From assembly GCF_014201115.1 (NCBI RefSeq), contig NZ_JACHDO010000001.1, positions 6,138,001-6,202,000 on the forward strand: a stretch of DNA of 64,000 bases, read 5' to 3'. The first letter of the stretch is position 1; each line of letters starts with the position of its first letter. A program made the translations under genes and the position numbers. The stretch comes from Nocardiopsis metallicus. Lineage in GTDB: Bacteria > Actinomycetota > Actinomycetes > Streptosporangiales > Streptosporangiaceae. This document shows, piece by piece, positions 26,942 through 35,310 of this stretch. The notes beneath the pieces are model-generated. The model was not told the origin of the DNA. It made no database searches and worked only from the letters and a program-made list of their open reading frames with translations.

Positions 26942-28258
26942 CTAGGAGGCAGTCTCCGACTCGGTCGCCTCCATTCGCGCGGCGACCTCCCCGGACATCC
27001 GGGACCAGGGGATGGCCAGACCGATCGCGCAGAGCAGGGCGAGCGCCCCCGCACCGGCGATCACCGTGCCGGTGCCGGCGATCTCGACGAAGAGGCTGGA
27101 CAGCAGGATGCCGAGGCCCTGCGCGGCCTGGAGCCCCGAGGCGACCAGGCCGAAGGCCAGTCCTCGGCCCTCCTTGGGCACACATAGGACAAAGGCCGCG
27201 TTGGCCACGAACTGGTACGAACCGGCCGCCCCGCATAGGGTCAGGGCCGCGATCATCATCCACAGCGGCATCTGGAAGACCCAGAGCAGCAGGGGTATGC
27301 AGGTGAGGATCGCGAGCGGCCCCAGCATCCGGATCCGGGTGGGCGGGGGGACCAGCCGGGTGAGGACGAAACCGCCGAAGAGCGCGCCGATCGACTGTCC
27401 GGCCATGATGAAACCGGCCGCGGCCGGACCGGCGCCCGCCTCATCGGCCATGGGGTTGGCCAAACCGTAGGGGACCGAGTACAGACCCGCGAGCCAGGCG
27501 AGCAGTGCGAGGGTGCGCAGCTTGGGGTCGCTGAAGACCAGCTTCGCACCGTCCCTGGTCATCACCAGGAGGCCGGGCCGCTTCTCGCCCTCCCCCTCGC
27601 GTGCCGGAGCGGGCCGCGACTTGACTCCGAGCCGCACGATCAGCGCGGACAGGACGAAGAGCAGGCCCGTCGACATCAGGGTGACGTTGGGGCTGACGAA
27701 CGTGACGATCACACCACCCGCGATCAGCCCGAGGAGCATTCCGACCTGCGCGGTCAGCTGGATGATCGCGGTGCTGGCCACGTAGCGCTCGCCCTGGACG
27801 ATCTGGGTGAGCAGGGCCGCCCGGGCCGCGGCGAAGGGGATCCCCGGCAGAACCGACAGGAACAGCAGGACCCAGACCGCCCAGATCGGCATCCCGGGTA
27901 TTCCGACCAGCACGATGACCACGGCCCGGAGCAGGTCGCAGACGATCATCATCTGGCGCCGAGGCAGGACGTCGGCCAGCCCGGAGAACAGCGGGCCGGC
28001 GAGGATCGGCGGCAGGAACATCACGGCCAGCGTGACTCCGGCCGCGAAGGCCGACTGCGTCAGTTGGTAGACCAACACGCTGGCGGTGATGTTCAGCAGG
28101 TTGGTGCCGATCATCGACAGGGCGTGGGCCGCCCACATCGAGCGGAACTCGCCGATAGCCATGACGTCGCGGTAACTGCTCCGCCATTTGTCGTCCTGCG
28201 TCTCCGAAGATTCGTGGTCTCCGTCGTCAGGGGCTTTGTCAAGGCTTGGATTGCCCAC
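26942..28258 (-). CDS. MFS transporter (probable drug exporter)
   Basis: A 438-residue major facilitator with about 12 hydrophobic segments; the loop between helices 2 and 3 has the family motif as GLADVLPRRQMM. The GTG at 28258 is preferred because AAGGGAG lies eight bases before it; longer in-frame extensions are low complexity. The N-terminal tail is acidic and cytoplasmic. Sequence style (MFLPPILAGPLFSGLAD) resembles actinobacterial enterobactin/multidrug efflux-type MFS proteins, but substrate cannot be told. It converges with the small genes to its left. Confidence 0.88.
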   Translation of the reverse strand: MGNPSLDKAPDDGDHESSETQDDKWRSSYRDVMAIGEFRSMWAAHALSMIGTNLLNITASVLVYQLTQSAFAAGVTLAVMFLPPILAGPLFSGLADVLPRRQMMIVCDLLRAVVIVLVGIPGMPIWAVWVLLFLSVLPGIPFAAARAALLTQIVQGERYVASTAIIQLTAQVGMLLGLIAGGVIVTFVSPNVTLMSTGLLFVLSALIVRLGVKSRPAPAREGEGEKRPGLLVMTRDGAKLVFSDPKLRTLALLAWLAGLYSVPYGLANPMADEAGAGPAAAGFIMAGQSIGALFGGFVLTRLVPPPTRIRMLGPLAILTCIPLLLWVFQMPLWMMIAALTLCGAAGSYQFVANAAFVLCVPKEGRGLAFGLVASGLQAAQGLGILLSSLFVEIAGTGTVIAGAGALALLCAIGLAIPWSRMSGEVAARMEATESETAS

Positions 28259-28420
28259 CTGGCACTCCCTTACAGTCACAGGGGGTGGAATCACGCTGTG
28301 TCGTGTCCCAATGACCAACGGTTCCCGAAGTGGGCTTGGGTGGCAAGCCGGTTGGGTGAATTCGTGTCTGATTCGTTGCTCCGAGTAATTTCTCCTGGTC
28401 TGATTCGGTAGGGGTTCGTA

Positions 28421-28609
28421 TTGGTGGCGTCCGGTTTGTTTTCCCAGGTAGCCACGGTTCAAGGGGAGGTTTTTCGGTCGCCTGGCGCGTCAGGCGCTGC
28501 GGAAAGTTGTTACCCGCCGCAGTGGTGCCGCGAATGCAAAACGGTGTCCCGAGCGCCCGAATTTATAGGATCTTCGGATGATTATTCGCCCGAGTGTCGC
28601 TCTGAGTGA
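28421..28609 (+). CDS. Small Cys-containing protein (tentative)
   Basis: A possible 62-residue protein with a TTG start and AGGGG upstream. Its C-terminal half reads WCRECK ... YSPECRSE, resembling short zinc-ribbon proteins that end in YCSPECR, but the expected Cys before SPEC is absent. Codon use is less GC-biased than in neighbours. It may be a decayed zinc-finger gene. The rest of the 28259-28673 gap holds the MFS promoter region and nothing else visible. Confidence 0.3.
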   Translation: MVASGLFSQVATVQGEVFRSPGASGAAESCYPPQWCRECKTVSRAPEFIGSSDDYSPECRSE

Positions 28610-28673
28610 GCACCGGTCGGTGGCGTTCCGAAGGGATCGGGGGTCGGCTCACAAGCTGTCGCCGGGTCCCCGG

Positions 28674-29024
28674 TCAGCCCCAGCCGAGTTCGGTGAGTCG
28701 GGCGTCGTCGATGCCGAAGTGGTGGGCGATCTCGTGGACCACGGTGATGAGCACCTCGTCCACCACCTGCTCCGGGGTCTCGCAGATCGCGCAGATGTTG
28801 CGTCGGTAGATGAAGATCTGGTCCGGGAGCACTCCGAAGTAGGAGTCGCCGCGTTCGGTCAGCGGGATCCCCTCGTAGAGGCCGAGCAGCCCCTCCTGTG
28901 ACTCGTCCTCGACCGTGATCACCACGTTGTCCATGAGCTGGGCCAGCTCTGGCGGGATCTGGTCCAGGGCGTCGGCCACCAGTTCCTCGAAGTACCTGCG
29001 CGTCAGTTCAACCACGCCTGCCAT
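28674..29024 (-). CDS. Zincin-like metallopeptidase family protein
   Basis: A 116-residue protein of the small actinobacterial zincin family (PF06262-like). The zinc-binding HEIAHHFGID (HExxH plus downstream acidic residue) lies near residue 97, preceded by the conserved segments DNVVITVEDE and LLGLYEGIPLTERG. Cytoplasmic, no signal peptide. ATG at 29024 follows GGGGAGG. Peptidase activity has not been generally established for this family. Divergent from the metallophosphoesterase gene. Confidence 0.88.
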   Translation of the reverse strand: MAGVVELTRRYFEELVADALDQIPPELAQLMDNVVITVEDESQEGLLGLYEGIPLTERGDSYFGVLPDQIFIYRRNICAICETPEQVVDEVLITVVHEIAHHFGIDDARLTELGWG

Positions 29025-29117
29025 TGTGCTGCCTCCCCGGAGCCGCAAGGAAGAGACATAACACTCTGGACGGGAGGAAACATTGGGAACGGCTCCACTC
29101 AACGGCATGATGGGGGT

Positions 29118-30665
29118 GTGTTGTCTTGGGGAGAGAACCGCGCCTGTGACTTTCGTGGAGCCTACGAACGGTTCCGAGCGACCCTGCGCCGGTGGCGTGC
29201 CGGGCGGCTGTGGCGATGGAGCTGTGTCTTCGTCGCGGGTCTGGTCGGCGGCTGGCTCGGCCTGGCCCTCGGCGGCCAGGTGGTCACGCCGATCGGCCCG
29301 GCGGACGTCACCTTCTCCCTGAGCCCCCAGTGGCACGGTGAGACCGTCGTCAACGTCGCCCCGCTGGGTCAGCTGGCCTTCGACACCCACGCGGCGCCGC
29401 TGAAGCTCGAGGCGACCATCACCGACATCCGGCTCGCCGCGGCCGAAGAGATGTTCGCCGACCCCGAGGCGATCAACCGGATGGCCGCGGGCATCGGCGC
29501 GGACCTCACCAGCGGCGTGACCGCCCTCCTGTTGCGGTCTGCACTCGCGGCGACCGCCGGCGCGGCCATCATGGGCCTGTTGCTCTTTCGCAGCGCCTGG
29601 CGCGCCCTGGCGAGCGGGGCCACCTCGCTGCTGGTCCTGGTGGGCTTCGGTGGCGTGGCCGGTCTCACGTTCAACCCGAGCGCCATCGCCGAGCCCCGCT
29701 ACACCGGCCTGATCGCGGGCGCCCCGATGGTGGTGGGCAGCGCCGACGACGTGGTCAGCCGGTTCACCGAGTACCAGGAGCAGCTCGCCGGGCTGGTCGG
29801 CAACGTGTCGATGATCTACGAGGCCACCTCGTCGCTGCCGGTCTACGACGATGACGAGTCGGTCATCCGGGTGCTGCACGTCTCCGATATCCAGCTCAAC
29901 CCGGCGTCGTGGAGCATCATCAGCACCCTCCAAGAGCAGTACGGGGTGGACGTGATCGTGGACTCGGGCGACCTGACCGACCGCGGCAGCGCGGCGGAGG
30001 ACGTCTTCGCGGACGAGATTGGCAAGCTGGACGTGCCCTACGTGTGGGTGCGCGGACAGCACGACTCCATGGGTACCCAGCGCGCGGTGGAGGCCCAGCC
30101 CAACACCGTGGTCCTGGACGGGGACGTCGAGGAGGTCGGCGGTCTCACCTTCTACGGCGCGGGCGACCCCCGATTCACCCCGGACGCCACCCGGCTCAAC
30201 CCTGACGCGGCCGGTGTGGCCGCGCTGGGTAAGGAACAGGCGGCGTCGATCGCGGGCGGTTCAGACGACGTGGACGTGGCGATCCTGCACACGCGCACCC
30301 AGGCGGAGCCGTTCGACGGGGTGGTTCCGCTGGTCCTGGCCGGGAACGAGCACCGGCGTTCCAGCGAGCTCACCGACCTGGGCACCAGGTTCCTCATTCA
30401 GGGGTCCACCGGCGGTGCGGGGCTGAGTGGGCTGGATCACGGTTCCGGCCGACCGACCCCGTATCAGGCGTCCGTGCTCTACTTCGATGCCGAAACCGGC
30501 CGTCTCCAGGCCCGCGACGACATCGACCTCGGTGGCATCGGTCTCACGTCCGCGCAGGTCGAACGGCATATCGAGGAGGACCCGGGGCGTAACGTCGGCG
30601 AACCGGTCGAGGACGAGGAGGACGAGGAGGACGAGGAGCCGAGCCCGGCGGAGGACACGCCCTAG
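29118..30665 (+). CDS. Membrane-anchored metallophosphoesterase-like protein with degenerate metal motifs
   Basis: A 515-residue protein. An N-terminal hydrophobic segment (about 34-53) and a second around 140-190 place the C-terminal phosphoesterase domain (about 245-480) outside or at the membrane. Calcineurin-like boxes are present but altered: D-x-H reads VSDIQLNP, GDxxDR reads DSGDLTDRGS, GNHD reads RGQHDS, and the GHxH site reads ILHTRT and AGNEHR. Loss of several histidines and an asparagine suggests weak or absent catalysis. The C-terminus is very acidic (EDEEDEEDEE). The GTG at 29118 fits a GATGGGG site. Confidence 0.8.
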   Translation: MLSWGENRACDFRGAYERFRATLRRWRAGRLWRWSCVFVAGLVGGWLGLALGGQVVTPIGPADVTFSLSPQWHGETVVNVAPLGQLAFDTHAAPLKLEATITDIRLAAAEEMFADPEAINRMAAGIGADLTSGVTALLLRSALAATAGAAIMGLLLFRSAWRALASGATSLLVLVGFGGVAGLTFNPSAIAEPRYTGLIAGAPMVVGSADDVVSRFTEYQEQLAGLVGNVSMIYEATSSLPVYDDDESVIRVLHVSDIQLNPASWSIISTLQEQYGVDVIVDSGDLTDRGSAAEDVFADEIGKLDVPYVWVRGQHDSMGTQRAVEAQPNTVVLDGDVEEVGGLTFYGAGDPRFTPDATRLNPDAAGVAALGKEQAASIAGGSDDVDVAILHTRTQAEPFDGVVPLVLAGNEHRRSSELTDLGTRFLIQGSTGGAGLSGLDHGSGRPTPYQASVLYFDAETGRLQARDDIDLGGIGLTSAQVERHIEEDPGRNVGEPVEDEEDEEDEEPSPAEDTP

Positions 30666-30784
30666 CCGTTCTCCGCCCGACATGGAGCCCCTGTGCAGGC
30701 GCAGGTCGTGCAGGTCTCGGCCGGTCTCGGGCAATCACTTTGGTGTTGGTGGGAATCTCCCCTATGCTTAGGCTGTCTACACGG

Positions 30785-30857
30785 GCCCCCATCGTCTAGC
30801 GGCCCAGGACGCCGCCCTTTCAAGGCGGTAGCGCGGGTTCGAATCCCGTTGGGGGTA
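30785..30857 (+). tRNA. tRNA-Glu (anticodon TTC)
   Basis: Acceptor GCCCCCA pairs perfectly with TGGGGGT; anticodon arm CCGCC-CTTTCAA-GGCGG gives TTC; T-arm GCGGG-TTCGAAT-CCCGT; discriminator A. Confidence 0.95.
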
Positions 30858-30948
30858 CGAAGCGGTTCAGAGCACTGTCGGGCATCTGGCAGAATAAGAA
30901 CCGCAGCGAAGCACGAGGCCAGCGCAGCCGAGTGTGACAACTGAACAA

Positions 30949-31023
30949 GGTCCTGTGGAGCAGTTAGGAGTGCTCGCCACCCTGTCAAGGTGGAGGCCGC
31001 GGGTTCAAATCCCGTCAGGACCG
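30949..31023 (+). tRNA. tRNA-Asp (anticodon GTC)
   Basis: Acceptor GGTCCTG pairs with CAGGACC; anticodon arm CCACC-CTGTCAA-GGTGG gives GTC; T-arm GCGGG-TTCAAAT-CCCGT; discriminator G. Identical over its length to the copy at 36539. Confidence 0.95.
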
Positions 31024-31051
31024 CAAGCGTCGTCGAGGTAATCGGCGCCGC

Positions 31052-31125
31052 GGCTAGGTAGCTCAGTTGGTACGAGCGTCCGCCTGAAAAGCGGAAGGTC
31101 GGCGGTTCGACCCCGCCCCTAGCCA
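31052..31125 (+). tRNA. tRNA-Phe (anticodon GAA)
   Basis: Acceptor GGCTAGG pairs with CCTAGCC; anticodon arm TCCGC-CTGAAAA-GCGGA gives GAA; T-arm GGCGG-TTCGACC-CCGCC; discriminator A followed by CA. Last gene of the three-tRNA cluster. Confidence 0.95.
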
Positions 31126-31147
31126 CACAGAACGAATCGCGTGAAAC

Positions 31148-31183
31148 GCCCCGCAACCTGGGTTTCCAGGAGCGGGGCTTTTT
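31148..31183 (+). terminator. Terminator of the tRNA cluster
   Basis: GCCCCGC and GCGGGGC pair, with an inner CCTGG/CCAGG stem, followed by TTTTT. Confidence 0.9.
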
Positions 31184-31296
31184 CGTGTCCGGGGTGCGGA
31201 CCGGGTGCCGGTGCGGGTTTTCGGTGGGCGGCTGCGCTGAATACGCGCTGGAGTTGCGGGTGGCTCAGTGGCGGTGCCAGGGCCCGGGACCATGCA

Positions 31297-31677
31297 TCAG
31301 GACCCAAGCGCGATGACGAACGTGCTGAGGGCGAGCAGGGCGGAGGCCGGGGTCGCGGTCAGGCGTTCGGGGCGGCTGCGGGAGACGGCGTTCAGCCCGA
31401 CCATGAGCACGGAGTAGGTGAACAGCACCCAGGTGGCGATGACGATCGCGGGGGATCCGCCGCCGGGGAGGAGGCCCGCACGGCTCGCCAGCAGTAGGGC
31501 GAAGCCTGGGAGGATCACCAGGGCTATCGCCGCCGACCAGCGTAAGCGCGGGGTCGGTACGCGCGCCTGGCCGCCCCACACGTACTCGCCCAAGGGGAAG
31601 CCAACGAGGATGAGGGCTTGAACCACCCCGAGGACGCTCAGGACGGCGAGTGCCAGGACGAGTGCCGCGGTGGTCAT
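31297..31677 (-). CDS. Four-helix membrane protein of unknown function
   Basis: A 126-residue protein with four hydrophobic segments (about 4-26, 45-62, 72-92 and 105-124) joined by short charged loops. No family recognised. The ATG at 31677 is preferred over an in-frame start 64 codons upstream because a promoter-like AT-rich stretch (TATATT on the minus strand near 31740) lies between them. A 17-codon frame from the GTG at 31727 ends in a TGA overlapping this ATG. The upstream part (31757-31869) still reads as GC-rich coding sequence in the same frame and may be a gene remnant. Confidence 0.65.
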   Translation of the reverse strand: MTTAALVLALAVLSVLGVVQALILVGFPLGEYVWGGQARVPTPRLRWSAAIALVILPGFALLLASRAGLLPGGGSPAIVIATWVLFTYSVLMVGLNAVSRSRPERLTATPASALLALSTFVIALGS

Positions 31678-31741
31678 TGGTGTTCCCGTCTCGATGGCGT
31701 CCGTGCCGCCTGCTCGGCCCCGGACACTGCTCCCCCTAATA

Positions 31742-31754
31742 TATCTCATAGATA
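31742..31754. promoter_or_regulatory. TATCT-CAT-AGATA palindrome at the promoter of the membrane protein gene
   Basis: A perfect 5-bp inverted repeat next to TATATT, about 65 bases before the ATG at 31677. It is one of the few AT-rich spots in the area and is placed like a repressor operator. Confidence 0.45.
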
Positions 31755-31939
31755 CTTTGGCGAGAGGGTGTCGACGGGGCTGGAGGAGTGCTTCGGCCGC
31801 CTCGATGGCGGCCTCGTCCAGTTCGTCCTTGGTCAGGGCATGGTCGGCGCTGGCCTGGCCGATCGGCATCGCCGAGATGAACAGGCCGCCGGGTAGGCGC
31901 TGGGGCGCCCCTCGGCTGCTCGAGAGGGCGGAACCGGGT

Positions 31940-32872
31940 TCACCAGGTGACGCCGTGCCAGCTCACGTGGTGGTCGGTGTGGTCGGAGTCCTTCGTGCAC
32001 CAGTAGGTGGTGCCGTCGCGCAGGAGGAAGCGGTCACAGGCGATTCCGGCGGCTCGGTCCTCGGAAAGAGCGCGCAGCAGGTGTTCGTTGCTGCCGGGGA
32101 ACCGTTCACCGAACCCCGGGCCGCCGAAGCTCTCCAGGCCCTCCAGGAGGCGTTCCTGGCGGGTCAGAGGGGCGCCGGGGCCGGCCGGTTCCGGGGTCAG
32201 GCTGATCACCAGGGCGGTGGCGTTGTCGGTGCTCTCCGCCTCGCGGGCGGCGTCCACCAGGACCTGAACCAGGGTCGCGGGGTCGTGCGCGTGGTCGGTG
32301 ACCAGCTCGGCCAGCAACCGTTCGTCCACGTAGTCGTGGATGCCGTCGCAGGTGAACAGGGTGAGGTCGGCCGCGGGTGCGGTGGCGGTTCCGACCTCGT
32401 CGAGGACGGCGGTGGCCACGGAGGTGGTGACCGCGTGGTCGCCGACCCGCGCCAGATCGTCCGCGACCCACAGGTCGCGCAGTTCCTGCCCGAAGGTGTG
32501 GTCGTGGGTGTGCTGGCGCAGCCCTTCGGAGGGGCTCCAGGTCCACACCCGGCAGTCGCCGACCCAGGCGATGTCTATGGGCTCGTCCGGGGAGTCCTGG
32601 CGGGCGTGCGCCATCACGCAGTCGGTCCCGGGGTGGACCAGGGTGATCGCCCGATGGGCGGCGAGGACGGCGTCCACGGCCTCGCCCGAGGCGGTGGTGG
32701 CGGTGTCCGCGGCGAGCTGGGCGGCCTCGCGGGTGTCGGGGTGGTCGCCGAACCCGTCGGCCACGGCTGCCCGCCAGCCCCCGGAGGCGGGTTCGAGCCG
32801 GTGGGAGTAGGCGTCCTGCTGGCTCGGCCGAGGGCCCTGGTCAGTGTCGGTGGCGATGACGGGGGGACTCAC
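31940..32872 (-). CDS. PP2C-family Ser/Thr phosphatase
   Basis: A 310-residue protein with PP2C metal-binding boxes: ATDTDQGPRPSQQDAY near the N-terminus, AAVADGFGDH, WVGDCRVW, FTCDGIHDYV and STDNATALVI. The GTG at 32872 is taken as start since GAAGGAG lies six bases upstream. The first part of the fold is shortened, and the last 80 residues extend beyond the phosphatase core and contain a Trp/His-rich tail (DHTDHHVSWHGVTW). It presumably reverses Ser/Thr phosphorylation; the only kinase of that type in the window is at 55.9 kb, far away. Confidence 0.85.
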   Translation of the reverse strand: MSPPVIATDTDQGPRPSQQDAYSHRLEPASGGWRAAVADGFGDHPDTREAAQLAADTATTASGEAVDAVLAAHRAITLVHPGTDCVMAHARQDSPDEPIDIAWVGDCRVWTWSPSEGLRQHTHDHTFGQELRDLWVADDLARVGDHAVTTSVATAVLDEVGTATAPAADLTLFTCDGIHDYVDERLLAELVTDHAHDPATLVQVLVDAAREAESTDNATALVISLTPEPAGPGAPLTRQERLLEGLESFGGPGFGERFPGSNEHLLRALSEDRAAGIACDRFLLRDGTTYWCTKDSDHTDHHVSWHGVTW

Positions 32873-33080
32873 GCGCGCTCCTTCGGCCGGATCCTGTGGT
32901 GCCGCACCCACAAACGATGGGACCTGGGGAGATGCACGGGGGCGGTGGTTTGGTTCGCGCGGGGAGGTCACGAGAGATCACGAACTAGAGGCAGCGCCCC
33001 TGCACATGGGGCGAACCATCGCGCTGTGACCGGTGTCTACACCGGTGTTGCCATATCCACCACGAGCAGGAGGCGCTTCC

Positions 33081-33632
33081 TTGCCACGGGAAAGTTCAGA
33101 CGTAGTCGGTGAAGTTGCGGAGCTTCGGAAACGGTTCCATCTCCTGGCGAGCAAGGTCGACCGGCATAGAGCTGAGGCCTCCCGGGAGCGAATTCTGGTC
33201 GCAGCCCTCTCCTCCGGTGCGGTCGCTCTTTTCCTCTCCATGGCGCTGCCGTGGGTCCGTGACGGGGGCGGCCTGGGCTTCTCCGCGTCGGAAGGTGCGG
33301 CCCGTTCGAGGCCGTTGGGTGGTTACGCGACGGGCTGGGACGTGTTCGGGGCCGCCTTGGGGGAGCCCCGATGGCTGTACATGCTCGCCTTCGTCGCGCT
33401 TCTGGTCCTGTTCTTCTTCTCGCTGACCTGTCTCAAGGGGACGTCCAAGGGCATGTTGGTGACGACCGTGGTCCTGTCCGCCCTGACCCCGGTCCTGTAC
33501 TTTCTCGCCTGGTTCCCCATGCTCTCCGACGAGGCGGAATCCGCAGGCTCCGGGGTGTTCGTCATGGTCGTGGCGTGCGCGGCGATCGGGTGGGCCGCCC
33601 GCGAGTCGATCCTCGATGAGCGCTTCAAGTAG
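33081..33632 (+). CDS. Membrane protein of unknown function
   Basis: A 183-residue protein. TTG at 33081 is chosen because AGGAGG lies seven bases before it. The N-terminal 35 residues form a charged helix (VGEVAELRKRFHLL) with coiled-coil character, followed by four hydrophobic segments at about 38-55, 95-112, 119-138 and 152-170. No family recognised; the layout resembles other small actinobacterial four-helix membrane proteins. Confidence 0.75.
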   Translation: MPRESSDVVGEVAELRKRFHLLASKVDRHRAEASRERILVAALSSGAVALFLSMALPWVRDGGGLGFSASEGAARSRPLGGYATGWDVFGAALGEPRWLYMLAFVALLVLFFFSLTCLKGTSKGMLVTTVVLSALTPVLYFLAWFPMLSDEAESAGSGVFVMVVACAAIGWAARESILDERFK

Positions 33633-33694
33633 GAGCGCCCTCCTTCGTCCCTGAGCCCGAGGTGTGCCGGGTTTGTCGGGTAGTGTCCGTTGAC

Positions 33695-34480
33695 GTGAAC
33701 CACGCGATCGCCGCTGACGGAACCCGCCTTTGGTACGACGTCCATGGCGCGGGGGAGACCCTGCTGCTCATCCACGGACAGTCCCTCGACCACGAGATGT
33801 GGGACGGGGTGCACGAGGACCTCGCCGAACGTTTCCGGGCGGTGCGCGTGGACCTGCGCGGCACCGGCGGCAGTGACGCGCCCCTCGACCGCGCCTACAG
33901 CATGGAGCTGCTGGCCCGGGACGTCCTCGCGGTCCTGGACGCCCTCGGGGTCGAGCGCGCGCACGTCTACGGGTTCTCCATGGGCGGGAAGGTCGCGCAG
34001 ACCCTCGTCTCCATCGCCCCGGAGCGGGTGGGCGCCCTGGTGCTCGGCGCCACCGCACCCGGCGGGAAGAACGAGGTCGAGCGCCCCGAACACGCCTCCC
34101 TGGCCCTGCGCCGAGCCAGCAGCGATGAGGGGCGCGAGCTGATCGGCCCCCTCTTCTACACCCCAGAGTGGGCCCGGGAGCACCCGGAGACGGTCACCCG
34201 CATCCTGCCCCGAAACCCGCTGCGCGCCCAGCGCCGCCACTACGAGGCCAGCCTCAAGCACGACGGCTGGGACCTGCTGCCCCGGATTCAGGCGCCGACT
34301 CTGATCGTGCACGGCGAGGACGACGAGCTCACCCCGGTGGGCAACGCAGAGCTGCTCGCCGAGCGCATCCCCGGCGCCGAACTGCTGGTCCTGCCCGGCG
34401 TCCGCCACGGTTACCTGCACGAGGCCGTCCCCAAGGCCACCGAGGCGGTCCTGGACTTCCTCACCCGCAACCCGTTCTAG
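33695..34480 (+). CDS. Alpha/beta hydrolase
   Basis: A 261-residue hydrolase. Oxyanion segment LLLIHGQSLDHEMWD, nucleophile elbow GFSMGGK (Ser near residue 95), acid in VHGEDDELTP and catalytic His in GVRHGYLHE are in standard order, with a short helical cap of about 50 residues. It resembles 3-oxoadipate enol-lactonase-like hydrolases, but the substrate is unknown. Start codon is uncertain: GTG at 33683 would add four residues, and no strong ribosome site precedes either. Confidence 0.9.
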   Translation: MNHAIAADGTRLWYDVHGAGETLLLIHGQSLDHEMWDGVHEDLAERFRAVRVDLRGTGGSDAPLDRAYSMELLARDVLAVLDALGVERAHVYGFSMGGKVAQTLVSIAPERVGALVLGATAPGGKNEVERPEHASLALRRASSDEGRELIGPLFYTPEWAREHPETVTRILPRNPLRAQRRHYEASLKHDGWDLLPRIQAPTLIVHGEDDELTPVGNAELLAERIPGAELLVLPGVRHGYLHEAVPKATEAVLDFLTRNPF

Positions 34481-34511
34481 GTCGGACTCCCCCCAGGTCC
34501 GGTAGAGGAGT

Positions 34512-35237
34512 TCAGGGCTTGTCCTTGGCGGACTTCTGCTGCTGGGCCACCATCAGGGCCCTGACCGATTCCTGGGTGGGCTCCAGCCCGAGGATGCGCA
34601 GCGCCGCCATCATCCTGAGGTTGTCGCCTTGGACCGGGTCGCTCAGCGATCCGGTGATGTCCAGCACCCGGTCGACCGCGTCCTCCAGTCTGAGTTCCTC
34701 GTGCACCTTCTGCGCCTGTTCCGCCAGGTGCTTGCGGGACCTGTGCGCGTGCAGGGCGAGGGCCGTACCTAGGGAGAGCACGGTGCCGCCGGTGACACCG
34801 GAGGCCATGGCAGTGGCCGCCGCGCCGGTCTCGGTGGTGATGAACAGGGTGAGCAGCAGGCTCAGGAGCACACCGAGCGCGATGACGAAAGCGCCCGTCC
34901 CCATGACCCACATGCTCATTCGGAACGAGTTGTCCGCATGACGCAGTGCCTGTTCGTTGACACTCACCAGGAATCTCTGGGCGCGTTCGCGCCGGGGAGA
35001 AGAGGCGGGAGCGGTTGGGGGCCCAGGAACGGAGGGCGCCGGGGCATGGATGTTGACGGAGCCTACATGGATTCCACCAGCGATGCTGGCTCCAGTGACA
35101 TACTGCATCCCGTCCCTCTCCCGGCCGATACCCGAACCGGACTCCCCGGGCTTCTCCCTCCGCGGCAGTTCGCGGGGCTTCTCCTCGGGGAGGTTCTCCG
35201 ACGGCTGCTGCTTCTCGGGGTGGTTCTCGCTGTCCAT
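34512..35237 (-). CDS. Two-helix membrane protein, possibly TRADD-N-associated type
   Basis: A 241-residue protein. A charged disordered N-terminus (about 1-45) and a GASIAGGIHVGSVNIHA segment precede a helix RFLVSVNEQALRHADNSFRMS and two hydrophobic helices (about 107-128 and 140-160), followed by a cytoplasmic helical domain. The layout helix-Ser/Phe-two membrane helices is reminiscent of the TRADD-N-associated transmembrane domain found in bacterial conflict and signalling proteins. Similarity is judged only by eye and could be convergent. Confidence 0.6.
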   Translation of the reverse strand: MDSENHPEKQQPSENLPEEKPRELPRREKPGESGSGIGRERDGMQYVTGASIAGGIHVGSVNIHAPAPSVPGPPTAPASSPRRERAQRFLVSVNEQALRHADNSFRMSMWVMGTGAFVIALGVLLSLLLTLFITTETGAAATAMASGVTGGTVLSLGTALALHAHRSRKHLAEQAQKVHEELRLEDAVDRVLDITGSLSDPVQGDNLRMMAALRILGLEPTQESVRALMVAQQQKSAKDKP

Positions 35238-35310
35238 GGCACCTGGCTTCCGCGGGAAGTCCGACGGGGAACCCCATCCTCGCTCAGGGAACTCCGGGAT
35301 GACAGGGCCT

